A stretch of DNA of 18,808 bases from Gryganskiella cystojenkinii (GCA_015852425.1 JAAAIG010000016.1:63370-82177); one strand, 5' to 3'; numbered from the stretch's first letter, positions 1 to 8,078 are shown. Notes: generated from the letters alone by a model not told the origin. Translations and numbers: made by a program.

Positions 1-55
1 TTTTTTTTATCTCGTCCTTTTCTTATGACTGCACCTTGTTCTTCCTGAAACCTTT

Positions 56-162
56 CCCACGTCCATTCCCACGTCCATTCCCACTCCATTCCCGCGACCA
101 TTCCCACAACCATTACCATAACCATTCCCACATCCATCCTCACGGCCATCCTCACGACCATC
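56..162. repeat. 12-bp minisatellite (about 9 degenerate copies)
   Basis: Nine head-to-tail copies of a 12-bp unit close to cccacgtccatt; the third copy is 11 bp, and the last three drift to ctcacgaccatc. The array ends 21 bp before the ATG of the first F-box gene, so it lies in that gene's leader or proximal promoter. The frame of the gene stays open through the array but contains no upstream ATG, so I do not extend the protein into it. Confidence 0.85.
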
Positions 163-183
163 CGCCTTATATTCCGAGTCGTC

Positions 184-1821
184 ATGGACATAACTGAAAT
201 TCTTGTCAACGTGGCCAGGTTTCTGGACCGTGGTACTTTGGTTACCGCTACTCGAGTCTGTATCCATTGGAACGAAGTGTTTTCGCCAAGGCTGTATAGA
301 TGGATATCCGATACGCATTCTCTGCCTTCTCCTCAGGCAATGGCCCGCTACGCTCAGCATCTCCAGTTCCTAAAATTCGATGTCAAACGTGGTCATCAAA
401 GAACAACGGGTTTGGAGGCCTTTATTCTCCAGCCTGCCCAATGTTGTCGGATACTGGATCTCGAACTGGTCTTTGATGGGTGTAAAGATGATATCCTCCT
501 TTGGCAGAGCGCGGCACTCGTCTCGCTCAACAAGGGATTAAAGCAACTCCGGATCAGTGATCAAAACGGAGGCGTGTACCTGACCCGACCCTGCTGGAGT
601 ATATTCCTGTCGGGATGCCCTCGAACTTTGCTTGGTCTCGTCCTGGACTCTGTCCTTTTGACGAACAAAGATTCCGAACAACTCTATATCCTCGGACAGA
701 CCCTCCTCAAGCTCGAAATCGTCCGCTGTAACATCCACGCCGATGGATTCATCAATTCTCCGCAATTCCCCAAACTGGAAGCCCTGAGGGTGGTGGGTGC
801 CCAAGCATCGCTGCTGAATCAACTCCTATGGATCCAGCAATGCCCGAATTTGAAAAAATTGCACTGGGATGGCACTAACACTCGCGAGACGCCACACGCA
901 GAGATTTGCCAGGGTATCAAACCCCATCAATGGCTGCACCTTCAGGACCTCACCTTCAGAAACGATACTCGCCGTTACAGCGACACACAAATCTCCCTCA
1001 TGCTGGACTCCTGTGGCTTCCTCCGCAAACTCGATGTTAGTTGCTCCAAATTCTGGTTCAGGGCGATCACGGCATTGGAACGACACTTTCCTACGTTAGA
1101 GAGTCTGAGTTTGCGACATTGCCACGACCTTCAGAGTCGAATGTGTAATTGGATCCTCCGTTCATGCCCTCGGTTGACGCGATTCTGTGGTGGTATGTTA
1201 TCGACCCACGATATGGTTGTGGGGAGAGGGTCTGCGTTTGCGCGATTGAAAGAGATAAAAATGGACAGCTCAACCGATGCCAAAAAGTTACAGCAAGAAA
1301 TCGCGGCACACGAAGTTGACGTTGAAGACGAGAACCTGGGCGGACAAGGCCTGATCAAGTTGATGGCAGAATGCAGGGTCAAGATGGATCTCATGCTTGA
1401 CCATCCCTGGGTCTGCTCAGGTCTGGAGCATCTCGAAACCAAAGTCTCGTCCAAGCATGCAACCTCGAGGGGCTGGGATCTACAAGTTTTCCGAGAGCTC
1501 TCCAAACTGAAGCAGCTACGACATCTGGACATTTGGTATGTCGGCAACAGCAACAATAACAGCAGCAACCCGACCCTGAGTGAAGAGAGCCTTTATTTGG
1601 ATCTACCCTCCGGTCTCGATCAATTATCATCTCTAGGTCAATTACGGCGATTACTTTTCGGAGGCACGGGACAAAAGATGGTGGAGGAGGACGTGCTATG
1701 GATCCTCAAGCAGTGGCCGCACCTCGCTGAAATATCTTCCAATTTTAATACTGACAAGGATATTTCCGCCAAGCTGAGGAAGTTGGTGGTCGACAGCAAC
1801 AGCAAAATAACGTTGAGATAA
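184..1821 (+). CDS. F-box/leucine-rich-repeat-like protein (paralogue 1)
   Basis: Single-exon gene, 545 aa. Residues 1-43 form an F-box-like domain (EILVNVARFLDRGTLVTATR, then a conserved W29-N30 and VFSPRLYRW). In this family the F-box binds Skp1 and recruits substrates to an SCF ubiquitin ligase. The rest is made of irregular leucine-rich segments, for example around 118-125, 146-182, 196-204, 219-228, 252-313, 411-419 and 441-451, expected to form the substrate-binding surface. It is clearly paralogous to the F-box gene at 3616-5211: about half of the first 43 residues are identical, and blocks such as FW(F/Y)RA..(S/A)LERHF.TLE, (I/L)L.SCPRLT and PWVC.GLE are shared in the same order. A short Asn/Ser stretch (455-462) breaks the LRR region. 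Start: first ATG in the frame, right after the minisatellite. The substrate cannot be told from sequence. Confidence 0.9.
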   Translation: MDITEILVNVARFLDRGTLVTATRVCIHWNEVFSPRLYRWISDTHSLPSPQAMARYAQHLQFLKFDVKRGHQRTTGLEAFILQPAQCCRILDLELVFDGCKDDILLWQSAALVSLNKGLKQLRISDQNGGVYLTRPCWSIFLSGCPRTLLGLVLDSVLLTNKDSEQLYILGQTLLKLEIVRCNIHADGFINSPQFPKLEALRVVGAQASLLNQLLWIQQCPNLKKLHWDGTNTRETPHAEICQGIKPHQWLHLQDLTFRNDTRRYSDTQISLMLDSCGFLRKLDVSCSKFWFRAITALERHFPTLESLSLRHCHDLQSRMCNWILRSCPRLTRFCGGMLSTHDMVVGRGSAFARLKEIKMDSSTDAKKLQQEIAAHEVDVEDENLGGQGLIKLMAECRVKMDLMLDHPWVCSGLEHLETKVSSKHATSRGWDLQVFRELSKLKQLRHLDIWYVGNSNNNSSNPTLSEESLYLDLPSGLDQLSSLGQLRRLLFGGTGQKMVEEDVLWILKQWPHLAEISSNFNTDKDISAKLRKLVVDSNSKITLR

Positions 1822-1961
1822 AAAAAGAAATTGCTCCGCACCAATAAGCCAGTTTTCCATGATTCTTTTGTCGCTTTCGGACAGAACAGTAACTACCACA
1901 AAAGTGAAGCATGATCAAGATGAATCGTCTAGCAGCTTTCGTCTATTTATCGATCGTTCCA

Positions 1962-1967
1962 AATAAA
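1962..1967 (+). terminator. Candidate polyadenylation signal of the first F-box gene
   Basis: AATAAA lies about 140 nt after the stop codon of the first F-box gene, in AT-rich sequence between two converging genes. No closer copy is seen downstream of that stop. Confidence 0.5.
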
Positions 1968-2078
1968 ATCTTTAAGACGAAAATCCAACTATTTCGGTGG
2001 TCGACAAGTCTTTGATACTTGAAACTGTCGTCGAGCAATTTCGTCCACACTCGTAACTCTCAAAACAAAGTCGTTCAT

Positions 2079-2084
2079 TTTATT
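2079..2084 (-). terminator. Candidate polyadenylation signal of the SANT/Myb-like gene
   Basis: AATAAA on the - strand (TTTATT on +), 20 nt downstream of the Myb-like gene's stop. With the signal at 1962-1967 it leaves the two converging transcripts ending within about 100 bp of each other, probably without long overlap. Confidence 0.5.
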
Positions 2085-2103
2085 TCTTTTGGTGTATTAT
2101 CTC

Positions 2104-3453
2104 TTAAGCCTTGGATCTACCTTCATCCCAGAGTTTTGCAGCGCACTGTTTTGGGCTACGAGTCCCGACATGTTTCGACAGAGCCATCGCATCAGACCCA
2201 TATTTGGTCACACCCTCCTCGAGCCGTTTCTTCTCTTCAAAAGTCCAGGTCCCCTTGCGTCGCAAACTCTGGTGGTCATAGAACCAGCGCTCACAACCAT
2301 GAAAGGACCTTGTCCTAACCTTATCCGCAACAACTTGCCAGTCGATTCGATTCAACTCTGGGATGTTTGGTGTCAAGTAAGACTTTGCATCGCCTGTCGG
2401 TGAGGGGACTAAATGCTGCTGCTGAAAACTCAGTCGGGGAAGATAACAGGAGCCAATTTGGTTCTTGATAGCAGCAATGGCCCGCTTTTCCTCGTCCTTC
2501 ATCCAGTTTGTAGGGCTTGAGCGTTGTCGGCTATGGAAAACGGGGCTCTCCTCACCAATCTTGATGGCCATCATCTTTTGGACGCGTTCCCGCGTCATTT
2601 CGACACCACGCTGCCACTCCGGATCGCCCATCAGGCTCGCGATAACGTCCGAATGGATTGATGTTGCTGACGGCGGCAACGGCTCTTTTGATTTCTTTTT
2701 CTTTGTCTGGTTCTTGATTCGTACATCAATCTCCTGTTGAATGCGATCAAGCTCATCGTCAGTCCACTGGCGCCTTCGTATGGGATTATACTGCGGTCCC
2801 CCTGTTTCCTGTGGCTCCTTGCTTTCGTCGGTATCCGACTCTTCTTGCGACTCGACGTCCTTTGGATCTGGGCGATCAACATAACAGCGACGCGTAATTG
2901 AAACCATAGTCCGTCTTGGAAAATGACGTCTGATCTCGAACGGTCTTAATCCTTGATCAAGTAACGATTTGAGTTTTTGTTCTTCTTCGGGTGTCCAAGG
3001 CTCACGAGCTACCCTAATTGTGCTCCGGAGGGTCAGGCGACGACTGCGTATCCTATCTGGGAGTCTGAGAGGGAGAAGATCGATGGCGAATTGAATCCCT
3101 GCAGAGTCGTCAGGGAAAGCGAGCGATTCCCGGATGATGTCGTCTTCAGTAGGGGTCCAGGATTTGTGTTGAGATGATAGTTTATGCTGCACTGTTTCTT
3201 GCTGAGGGTGATTGCCCTTTGCTGCTGCTGCTGCTGCAACTGGAACGGGTCTGATCTTGTGTCGAGGTATGGTTGTGCTAAAGCGCGCCTGTTGACATGG
3301 GCGGTGTTTACATGTGTGGTGGTGACAACAGGAAGATTGTCTCTGGATGAATTGTGTCCATGATGAGGGTGCTGCCGAAGACGAGAAACTTTGTCCCGAG
3401 GATCGTAAGATGATTCTGGCGAGTTGCTGAATAATATTCTTCCTGTCTGTCAT
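2104..3453 (-). CDS. Multi-SANT/Myb-like protein with a possible mitochondrial presequence
   Basis: Single-exon gene, 449 aa from the ATG at 3453; a GTG two codons upstream is in frame but is not a likely start. Several SANT/Myb-like helices are visible, each starting with the usual W-T-x-x-E/D pattern: W99 (WTPTEDD), W153 (WTPEEEQKLKSLL...SITRRC), W230 (WTDDELDRI), W317 (weak, WMKDEEKRA), W372 (WQVVADKV...CERWFYDH) and a well-formed C-terminal one at W403 (WTFEEKKRLEEGV...SPKQCAAKLW). Such repeats bind DNA or histone tails. The first 60 residues are rich in Arg, Ser, Gln and His with few acidic residues, and carry ARFSTT near residue 57, which resembles a mitochondrial processing site. An alanine run (73-78) comes from a CAG/GCT repeat. 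The region at about 200-220 is acidic and linker-like. It could act in mitochondrial nucleoids or be nuclear; sequence alone does not decide. Confidence 0.85.
   Translation of the reverse strand: MTDRKNIIQQLARIILRSSGQSFSSSAAPSSWTQFIQRQSSCCHHHTCKHRPCQQARFSTTIPRHKIRPVPVAAAAAAKGNHPQQETVQHKLSSQHKSWTPTEDDIIRESLAFPDDSAGIQFAIDLLPLRLPDRIRSRRLTLRSTIRVAREPWTPEEEQKLKSLLDQGLRPFEIRRHFPRRTMVSITRRCYVDRPDPKDVESQEESDTDESKEPQETGGPQYNPIRRRQWTDDELDRIQQEIDVRIKNQTKKKKSKEPLPPSATSIHSDVIASLMGDPEWQRGVEMTRERVQKMMAIKIGEESPVFHSRQRSSPTNWMKDEEKRAIAAIKNQIGSCYLPRLSFQQQHLVPSPTGDAKSYLTPNIPELNRIDWQVVADKVRTRSFHGCERWFYDHQSLRRKGTWTFEEKKRLEEGVTKYGSDAMALSKHVGTRSPKQCAAKLWDEGRSKA
3221..3237. repeat. GCT/AGC trinucleotide run
   Basis: Pure GCT repeat (5-6 units) inside the SANT/Myb-like gene. 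It encodes the alanine run at residues 73-78 just after the presumed presequence. Confidence 0.8.
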
Positions 3454-3615
3454 GAACACGACGATGATTCCTTTGTGAGGGCGGGAAAATATTGCGCGCG
3501 TTGATTTGAAGTTTAAAGGCCTTTGCCAAAAAATGCATGGTTCATACCTATTTCAACTTTTATTTGCTTCCATCCAACACACGACATCCGGTTCAAGACT
3601 CCTCTTCAATTGTAA
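3454..3615. promoter_or_regulatory. Short divergent intergenic region (bidirectional promoter)
   Basis: Only 162 bp separate the ATGs of the divergent Myb-like gene (-) and second F-box gene (+), so both promoters and leaders must fit here. The stretch holds tttaaagg at about 3512, a GCGCGC core at about 3496, and a CT/CA-rich stretch before the F-box start. No specific operator is recognised. Confidence 0.5.
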
Positions 3616-5211
3616 ATGGATTTGCCAGAGATACTCTTCCAAGTAGCAGTCCGACTCGACCTGTGCACTCTGGTATCCTGTTCTCGCGTATCAAAACTAT
3701 GGAACCAGGTCTTTGAACAGGAACTGTACCGTGAAGTCGACAATGCCTGTCCGCCTCCCATCTCTGCTCTCATTCGTCATGTCAACAACATTCGTTCTCT
3801 TACATTGTCCCCAAACGGCAGTCAGAACTTCATCGAGGCCTTGCGAGCCGTTCAATGTCGCCAGCTGACCCATTTAGTCATCAGTTTCTCCAACATTGGA
3901 ACCGAGGACGAGTTCATGGCCTTCGCTTTGACTTTGCTCCAGTCTAACCAAGGTCTTTTGACTCTCGAGATCTCGGACGGGGGCTTGGCAAGATCCAATT
4001 TCTGGCACTTGGTCCTTGGTCACTGTGGTCATGCCCTCAAGGAGCTTTACCTGTCCGACCTCCGATTAGAGGCCCAGGACACGGAGCAACTCTTGTCAAT
4101 CGGGCAGAGACTGTCCGTTCTGGAGATGTCCGATTGTCCAGCAGAGTCTGTCGCTATTACCACGACCGGCCAGCCGCAGTTCCCCCGAATGAAAACTCTC
4201 CACCTCGGCTACATCTTTGAGAGTGCGATGGAGGGACTGACTTGGATTGAGCACTGTCCAAACCTCGAAGCCCTAAACTGGCAATTCGATCAACTAGGGG
4301 ATGGTACTCGATCAGGGCTCTACGACAGAGTGAAGTCCGCTCGGTGGTCACATCTCCAAGACATTGGGATCTTCCCGACTGATCCCCTGGTGGACTGTGA
4401 GATCGCAGCCATCCTGGACGCTTGCTCGCGTTTGAGAATCCTTCGGCTTCCTCGCTCTGGGTTTTGGTACCGGGCACTCAAATCATTGGAACGCCATTTC
4501 GAGACTCTGGAATTGGTCGATCTCGGCGAATGTGTCGATGTCCGGTCTTGGTTTGGTCAACTTATTTTGTCGTCATGCCCGAGATTGACCTATCTCTACT
4601 GTGAGATCATATCTGCTCATGAGATGGTAGACTCTCCAGAGGCGGAGGAGGCTCGCAGGAGATTCAAGTTTGAGGTCGACGACGTCTTGGATGTCCAGAA
4701 ACTCAGACGCGAAGCCGTAGGGCAACATTGCAAGGACCCAAACGGGTTGGTTAAAATCATGAACGGGTATTCTGCCGCGCGTGTAACGAATCATGGCGTC
4801 CGACCCTGGGTCTGTCTTGGGCTCGAACGCCTGTTTACTTTTTTCCAGTTTGAACGGGACGCGGAGCCTCGATGGGACGAACCAGTCTTTGAACAGCTTT
4901 CCAAGATGATCAATCTCAATAATATGGACCTGAACATATTGGAAAAATATGCGGAGCGGTATCCTTCTTGGCGAGGTCTTGCGTTCGATTTACAGTCTGG
5001 ACTGGGCCACCTGTGCTCGCTCCAAAAGATGAGGTATCTAACACTGGATCGAAACGCACAATCGATGGATGAGCAAGACGGTGAGTGGCTACTGGACCAT
5101 TGGCCTGATTTTGAAGTTATATCGGCCAAGTTCAACGCGGATGTTGATACGGACCACAAACTGACGAGTTTGTTCCTCGGTGCAGGTGTTCGTGTATATG
5201 CGGTGGAGTAG
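3616..5211 (+). CDS. F-box/leucine-rich-repeat-like protein (paralogue 2)
   Basis: Single-exon gene, 531 aa. Residues 1-43 are an F-box-like domain (MDLPEILFQVAVRLDLCTLV, then SRVSKLWNQVF), expected to contact Skp1 in an SCF complex. Leucine-rich segments follow at about 84-92, 113-120, 139-150, 165-172, 190-198, 213-222, 271-281, 296-304, 320-328 and 468-478. Full-length similarity to the F-box gene at 184-1821 is evident: same order, similar length, shared LERHF, SCPRL and PWVC blocks, and a matching C-terminus (W-L/I-L-x-x-W-P, then IS..FN.D). It is therefore a diverged local duplicate. The start is the first ATG after a CT-rich leader. An AATAAA lies 5 nt beyond the stop. The substrate is unknown. 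Confidence 0.9.
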   Translation: MDLPEILFQVAVRLDLCTLVSCSRVSKLWNQVFEQELYREVDNACPPPISALIRHVNNIRSLTLSPNGSQNFIEALRAVQCRQLTHLVISFSNIGTEDEFMAFALTLLQSNQGLLTLEISDGGLARSNFWHLVLGHCGHALKELYLSDLRLEAQDTEQLLSIGQRLSVLEMSDCPAESVAITTTGQPQFPRMKTLHLGYIFESAMEGLTWIEHCPNLEALNWQFDQLGDGTRSGLYDRVKSARWSHLQDIGIFPTDPLVDCEIAAILDACSRLRILRLPRSGFWYRALKSLERHFETLELVDLGECVDVRSWFGQLILSSCPRLTYLYCEIISAHEMVDSPEAEEARRRFKFEVDDVLDVQKLRREAVGQHCKDPNGLVKIMNGYSAARVTNHGVRPWVCLGLERLFTFFQFERDAEPRWDEPVFEQLSKMINLNNMDLNILEKYAERYPSWRGLAFDLQSGLGHLCSLQKMRYLTLDRNAQSMDEQDGEWLLDHWPDFEVISAKFNADVDTDHKLTSLFLGAGVRVYAVE

Positions 5212-5216
5212 CCGTC

Positions 5217-5222
5217 AATAAA
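5217..5222 (+). terminator. Candidate polyadenylation signal of the second F-box gene
   Basis: AATAAA starts 6 nt after the TAG stop, implying a very short 3' UTR. The next gene's start codon is about 250 bp further on in the same direction, so this gap holds both the 3' end and the next promoter. Confidence 0.45.
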
Positions 5223-5234
5223 GAAAATGGCGTG

Positions 5235-5469
5235 GTCTCCCGTGTTCCAGTCCCAAACACCAAAAAAAAATCAAATTTTGGCGGCGCAATATTATTCTCA
5301 TGCCGTTCATTTCCATTTTCACCATCCCACTTCTATTGCGTGCATCTTTTTCTTTTCATTCCGACCTTGGTCCGATTTCGACACCTTTTTTACTGCCAGC
5401 ACCACTTATCGATCCCCTCACTCCTCTCTTTCGACTCATTTTTTTTTTTTTTTTATTCACAAAAGTAGC
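5235..5469 (+). promoter_or_regulatory. CT/T-rich leader and promoter of the ALKBH1 homologue
   Basis: The 235 bp before the ATG at 5470 are rich in T and C and end in a run of 16 T (5439-5454). This kind of pyrimidine-rich leader recurs before the other start codons in the window. An in-frame ATG at 5227 exists, but translation from it would run through the T tract as polyphenylalanine, so I treat it as non-coding leader. Confidence 0.5.
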
Positions 5470-7181
5470 ATGCCCGATCCCCAACCAATTTCGAATCGTC
5501 AGCGCAAGATCCTTGAGCGTCAAGCGGAAAGGAATCGAGAGATGGCTGCTGCCAAAAGAGCCGATACTCGAACGCCCTTCAGGGAAGCTGAACTCCAATT
5601 CTTGTCTCGTCAACCGCAGCCGGATTTCTCGCTCGCACTCGATTTCCGTCGACCTGCCGAGGACCTGTTGAAGGACTCTAAAATCCAACGGGTTCAGCTT
5701 GGCAAAAAGATGGCCGAGTTTTCAGACTTGTTTGGTGCCAAGGATTCTTCGGAAGGAATGGAACACGCATACATGCACGAGGATCATCCAGGCAAGATAG
5801 GAAAACCATCCAAGGGAAGAGACTGTTGAATGGACATAGTAGTATAACAACATTCGCTTATTGTTGTATCTGTTTCTTGCATACAGGCATGATCTACATC
5901 CCAGCCGCATTCTCTCCGGCAGCTCAGCGGACATTGGTCAAGGCTTGCCTCAAGGAATATTCACGCCACCCCAACAAGAGCAATCTGGATACGCATTACA
6001 ACGTTCCCGACTGTGGCGTATGGGATCTGCATGAGCGTGTCGAGAATGGATCGCTGTCATTGGAAACAGACGCCAACAAAGCTTTTGTTCCAAGGAAGGC
6101 CAAGGCGGATGAGCATGCGAACGGATACGGATCGGATGATGATGACGATGACGATGAAGACAATGACAGGGAGGAGAATAAGAGCAGAGAGGGACCAACA
6201 GAGAAACCACCAACCAAGAAGGCAAAGCAATCAACAACATCCTCCGTCAGGACCCTAGTCCCAGAGACAAACGAAACCCCAACTGTCCCCGAGGATGTTC
6301 CCAAGATTGACCCTGAGCCGTCCTCGCAGGTGCCAATCCTGCCACCCGCACAATTGATTCGAAAGATGCGCTGGATCACACTGGGATATCAATACCATTG
6401 GCCATCAAAAACCTATCACTTTGACCAGAACGCACCCTTCCCCGAGGAACTGTGTGTCTTGTCCAAAGCTGTGGTCGCAGCGGTCGAGAGTGTAGCAGGA
6501 CCGGGATCACCCTGGTACTATGCTGCAGAGGAATTCGTTGCTGAAGCTGGAGTCGTGAACTATTATCAACTCAAGGATCGATTGATGGGACATGTGGATC
6601 GTAGCGAGTTGAACAAGGATGCACCCTTGGTGTCATTCAGGTAACAGACACACGAGTACCACTTGTCTTCTTCTTTTCTTTCTTTCTTGTCTTGCCTGGT
6701 CTTGTTATCGATCTAATCTCTGATTGTTATCTTTTTATCACGTATAATAGCTTCGGCCACTCTTGTATCTATCTGTTGGGCGGGCCAACAAGAGAAAAGG
6801 CGCCGACACCGATCCTGCTCCAGAGTGGCGATATCCTTGTGATGACTGGGCCTTGTCGCGCTGCTTTCCATGGTAGGGCTGCCTAATGTTCACTCTGTCT
6901 AAAGTCTGCGGGCGTTCATGCATTTGATCCGCAACGATATGACTGACATATTTTTTTTTCATTTTTCTATGTGTGATTCGTTTGAACTAGGCGTACCGAG
7001 GATCATTGAGAATACTCTTCCGGATTATCTTCAAACAAGACCAGACGACCCTGAATGGGATATTTATGCCGAATACCTATCCGAGGCGAGGATCAATCTC
7101 AACATTCGTCAAGTATACCCACCAAAGAAAAAGCAAGAAGAAGAGACGACCTCTTCTTCACCGACATCTTGGGTTATATAG
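5470..7181 (+). CDS. ALKBH1: ALKBH1-type Fe(II)/2-oxoglutarate-dependent dioxygenase (AlkB family)
   Basis: Four exons: 5470-5791, 5887-6640, 6751-6872, 6991-7181, giving 462 aa. ALKBH1 proteins oxidatively remove methyl groups from nucleic acids (reported for tRNA m1A and DNA 6mA; also mitochondrial tRNA modification). The AlkB signature is complete. It has GVVNYYQLKDRLMGHVDRSE with iron ligands H343 and D345, PLVSFSFG, the LLGG segment, SGDILVMTG, distal ligand H399 in AFHGVPRI, and the 2OG/substrate motif R433-I-N-L-N-I-R439. The N-terminal TPFREAELQFLSRQ block and the HPGMIYIPAAF segment match the ALKBH1 subfamily rather than other AlkB groups. Between about residues 173 and 258 there is an acidic and Pro/Thr-rich insertion with seven Asp in a row (191-197) and a basic PTKKAK patch that could be a nuclear signal. 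Exon joins were chosen because each restores the family motif across the junction. Confidence 0.93.
5792..5886 (+). other. GC-AG intron in the ALKBH1 homologue
   Basis: A 95-nt intron with donor CCAG|GCAAGA and acceptor CATACAG|GC. Joining there gives H-P-G-M-I-Y-I-P, matching the P-G-F-I-F-I-P segment known in ALKBH1, and keeps the frame. Without splicing the first exon hits TGA at 5827-5829. No GT donor in the interval preserves both frame and motif, so a GC donor is the best reading. Confidence 0.75.
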
Positions 7182-7676
7182 TGGCACCTCGCCTATCTTA
7201 CCAAGACACCTCCAGCATCATGAATAGACTTGCGATGCACTGCACACACTTTTAATATTGTTTTGCGATTGTTTGTGGTGATATCGCGTGATTTTGACGC
7301 CACCAATGTCAGCTCAAGCTGTTTGCTGGAGTCTCATGAGGGGATCCTTTGTGGTCGACCTGACAGGTACAACGACTTACTTCGCCCACAAGCCTTTGCC
7401 TAGAGTGCCTGGTCTCAGAAACCCGGATAATAGTAATGAATGACGGAGACCGGACGATTTCATAAAAAAAAATTGCAAAGCGCCAGCCAGGTTACAAATG
7501 GGTACACAAACGAGAAAAGTATAAAATCTGATACTTCAACTTCTCTTGCACTCTGTATCATTATTCGCATCCGACAACTTTCTTTTTCCTTAAAATCAGC
7601 ATCTAGGGACGCTTACAAAGACACTCGCAAATCGTACCCCCCCCCCCCCCCCGCCGAAAAAGTGAACAGTATCCCC
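7182..7676. other. Intergenic region after the ALKBH1 homologue
   Basis: No confident gene. It holds the 3' end of the dioxygenase transcript (no perfect AATAAA seen), a short ATG-initiated frame on the - strand at 7463-7377 (28 codons) and, at 7637-7652, a run of 16 C. A roughly 60-codon stretch open on the + strand without an ATG ends near 7400. None of these is strong enough to call. Confidence 0.5.
7637..7652. repeat. C16 homopolymer tract
   Basis: Sixteen consecutive C on the + strand (G16 on the other). Long C/G runs are far rarer here than A/T runs. It can form G-quadruplex or i-motif structures and is prone to length error in assemblies. Confidence 0.9.
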
Positions 7677-8078
7677 TCACCTCAGCTCAAAATCATCCAC
7701 TTTAGGCAGCAGCGCGATCCAGGTATCGTTGACCCGCCGAGCTATGACCGGATGAGATCCTCGGACCCTCAGTCTTGAAATACAATGGTCAACATCACTA
7801 CATGCCGAAAGAATTGACCGTCCAGGAAATCGGCGGGGATCGATATGGTCGAGATTCATTGTGCTCAAGGGCACGTTGTTTCCGAGGGCAACAAGTTTAA
7901 CTTGCTGAGGCAATGAGGAAACAAGAGCCTGGGTTATCGAGCAGTAGGGGACATCAACTCTGGAACACCTGCAGAGTAGGAAGGCTGACATGGCGAGATC
8001 TGGTCGCAGACTCTTGAGGCACTCAAAGTTACCGGAGAACTGAACTCGAGAACTGAATGCCAAGATTGCATGGCAGCC
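7677..8078 (-). pseudogene. Protein-like segment, possible gene remnant of unknown family
   Basis: About 133 codons are open on the - strand, ending with TGA at 7679-7677. The translation has ordinary globular composition and C/T-rich third positions, for example FECLKSLRPDLAMSAFLL, SRVDVPYCSITQALVSSLPQ and a C-terminal NDTWIALLPKVDDFELR. The frame is closed upstream by TAG at the edge of a splice-acceptor-like CTTAG, and the only early ATG is about 34 codons in. Leucine-rich spacing recalls the F-box/LRR-like proteins of this window, but I see no diagnostic motif. A short gene from an internal ATG (100 codons), a 3' exon of an unseen gene, or a truncated pseudogene are all possible. It lies just beyond the predicted 3' end of the transcription factor gene. 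Confidence 0.4.

Noticed and set aside
7..360. Minus-strand frame with Gly/Asn/Asp-rich repeats
   Set aside because: It is the antisense of the 12-bp minisatellite and of the F-box start; the repeated residues come directly from the repeat.
1131..1568. Minus-strand frame of about 145 codons
   Set aside because: Antisense to the first F-box gene, no motif, Ser/Cys/Leu-rich shadow.
3454..3459. Upstream GTG start giving a 451-aa Myb-like protein
   Set aside because: Eukaryotic nuclear genes start at ATG; the first ATG is at 3453.
5227..5469. N-terminal extension of the ALKBH1 homologue from an ATG at 5227
   Set aside because: The extension would translate a pyrimidine-rich leader and T16 run into polyphenylalanine; the ATG at 5470 precedes a conserved N-terminal region.
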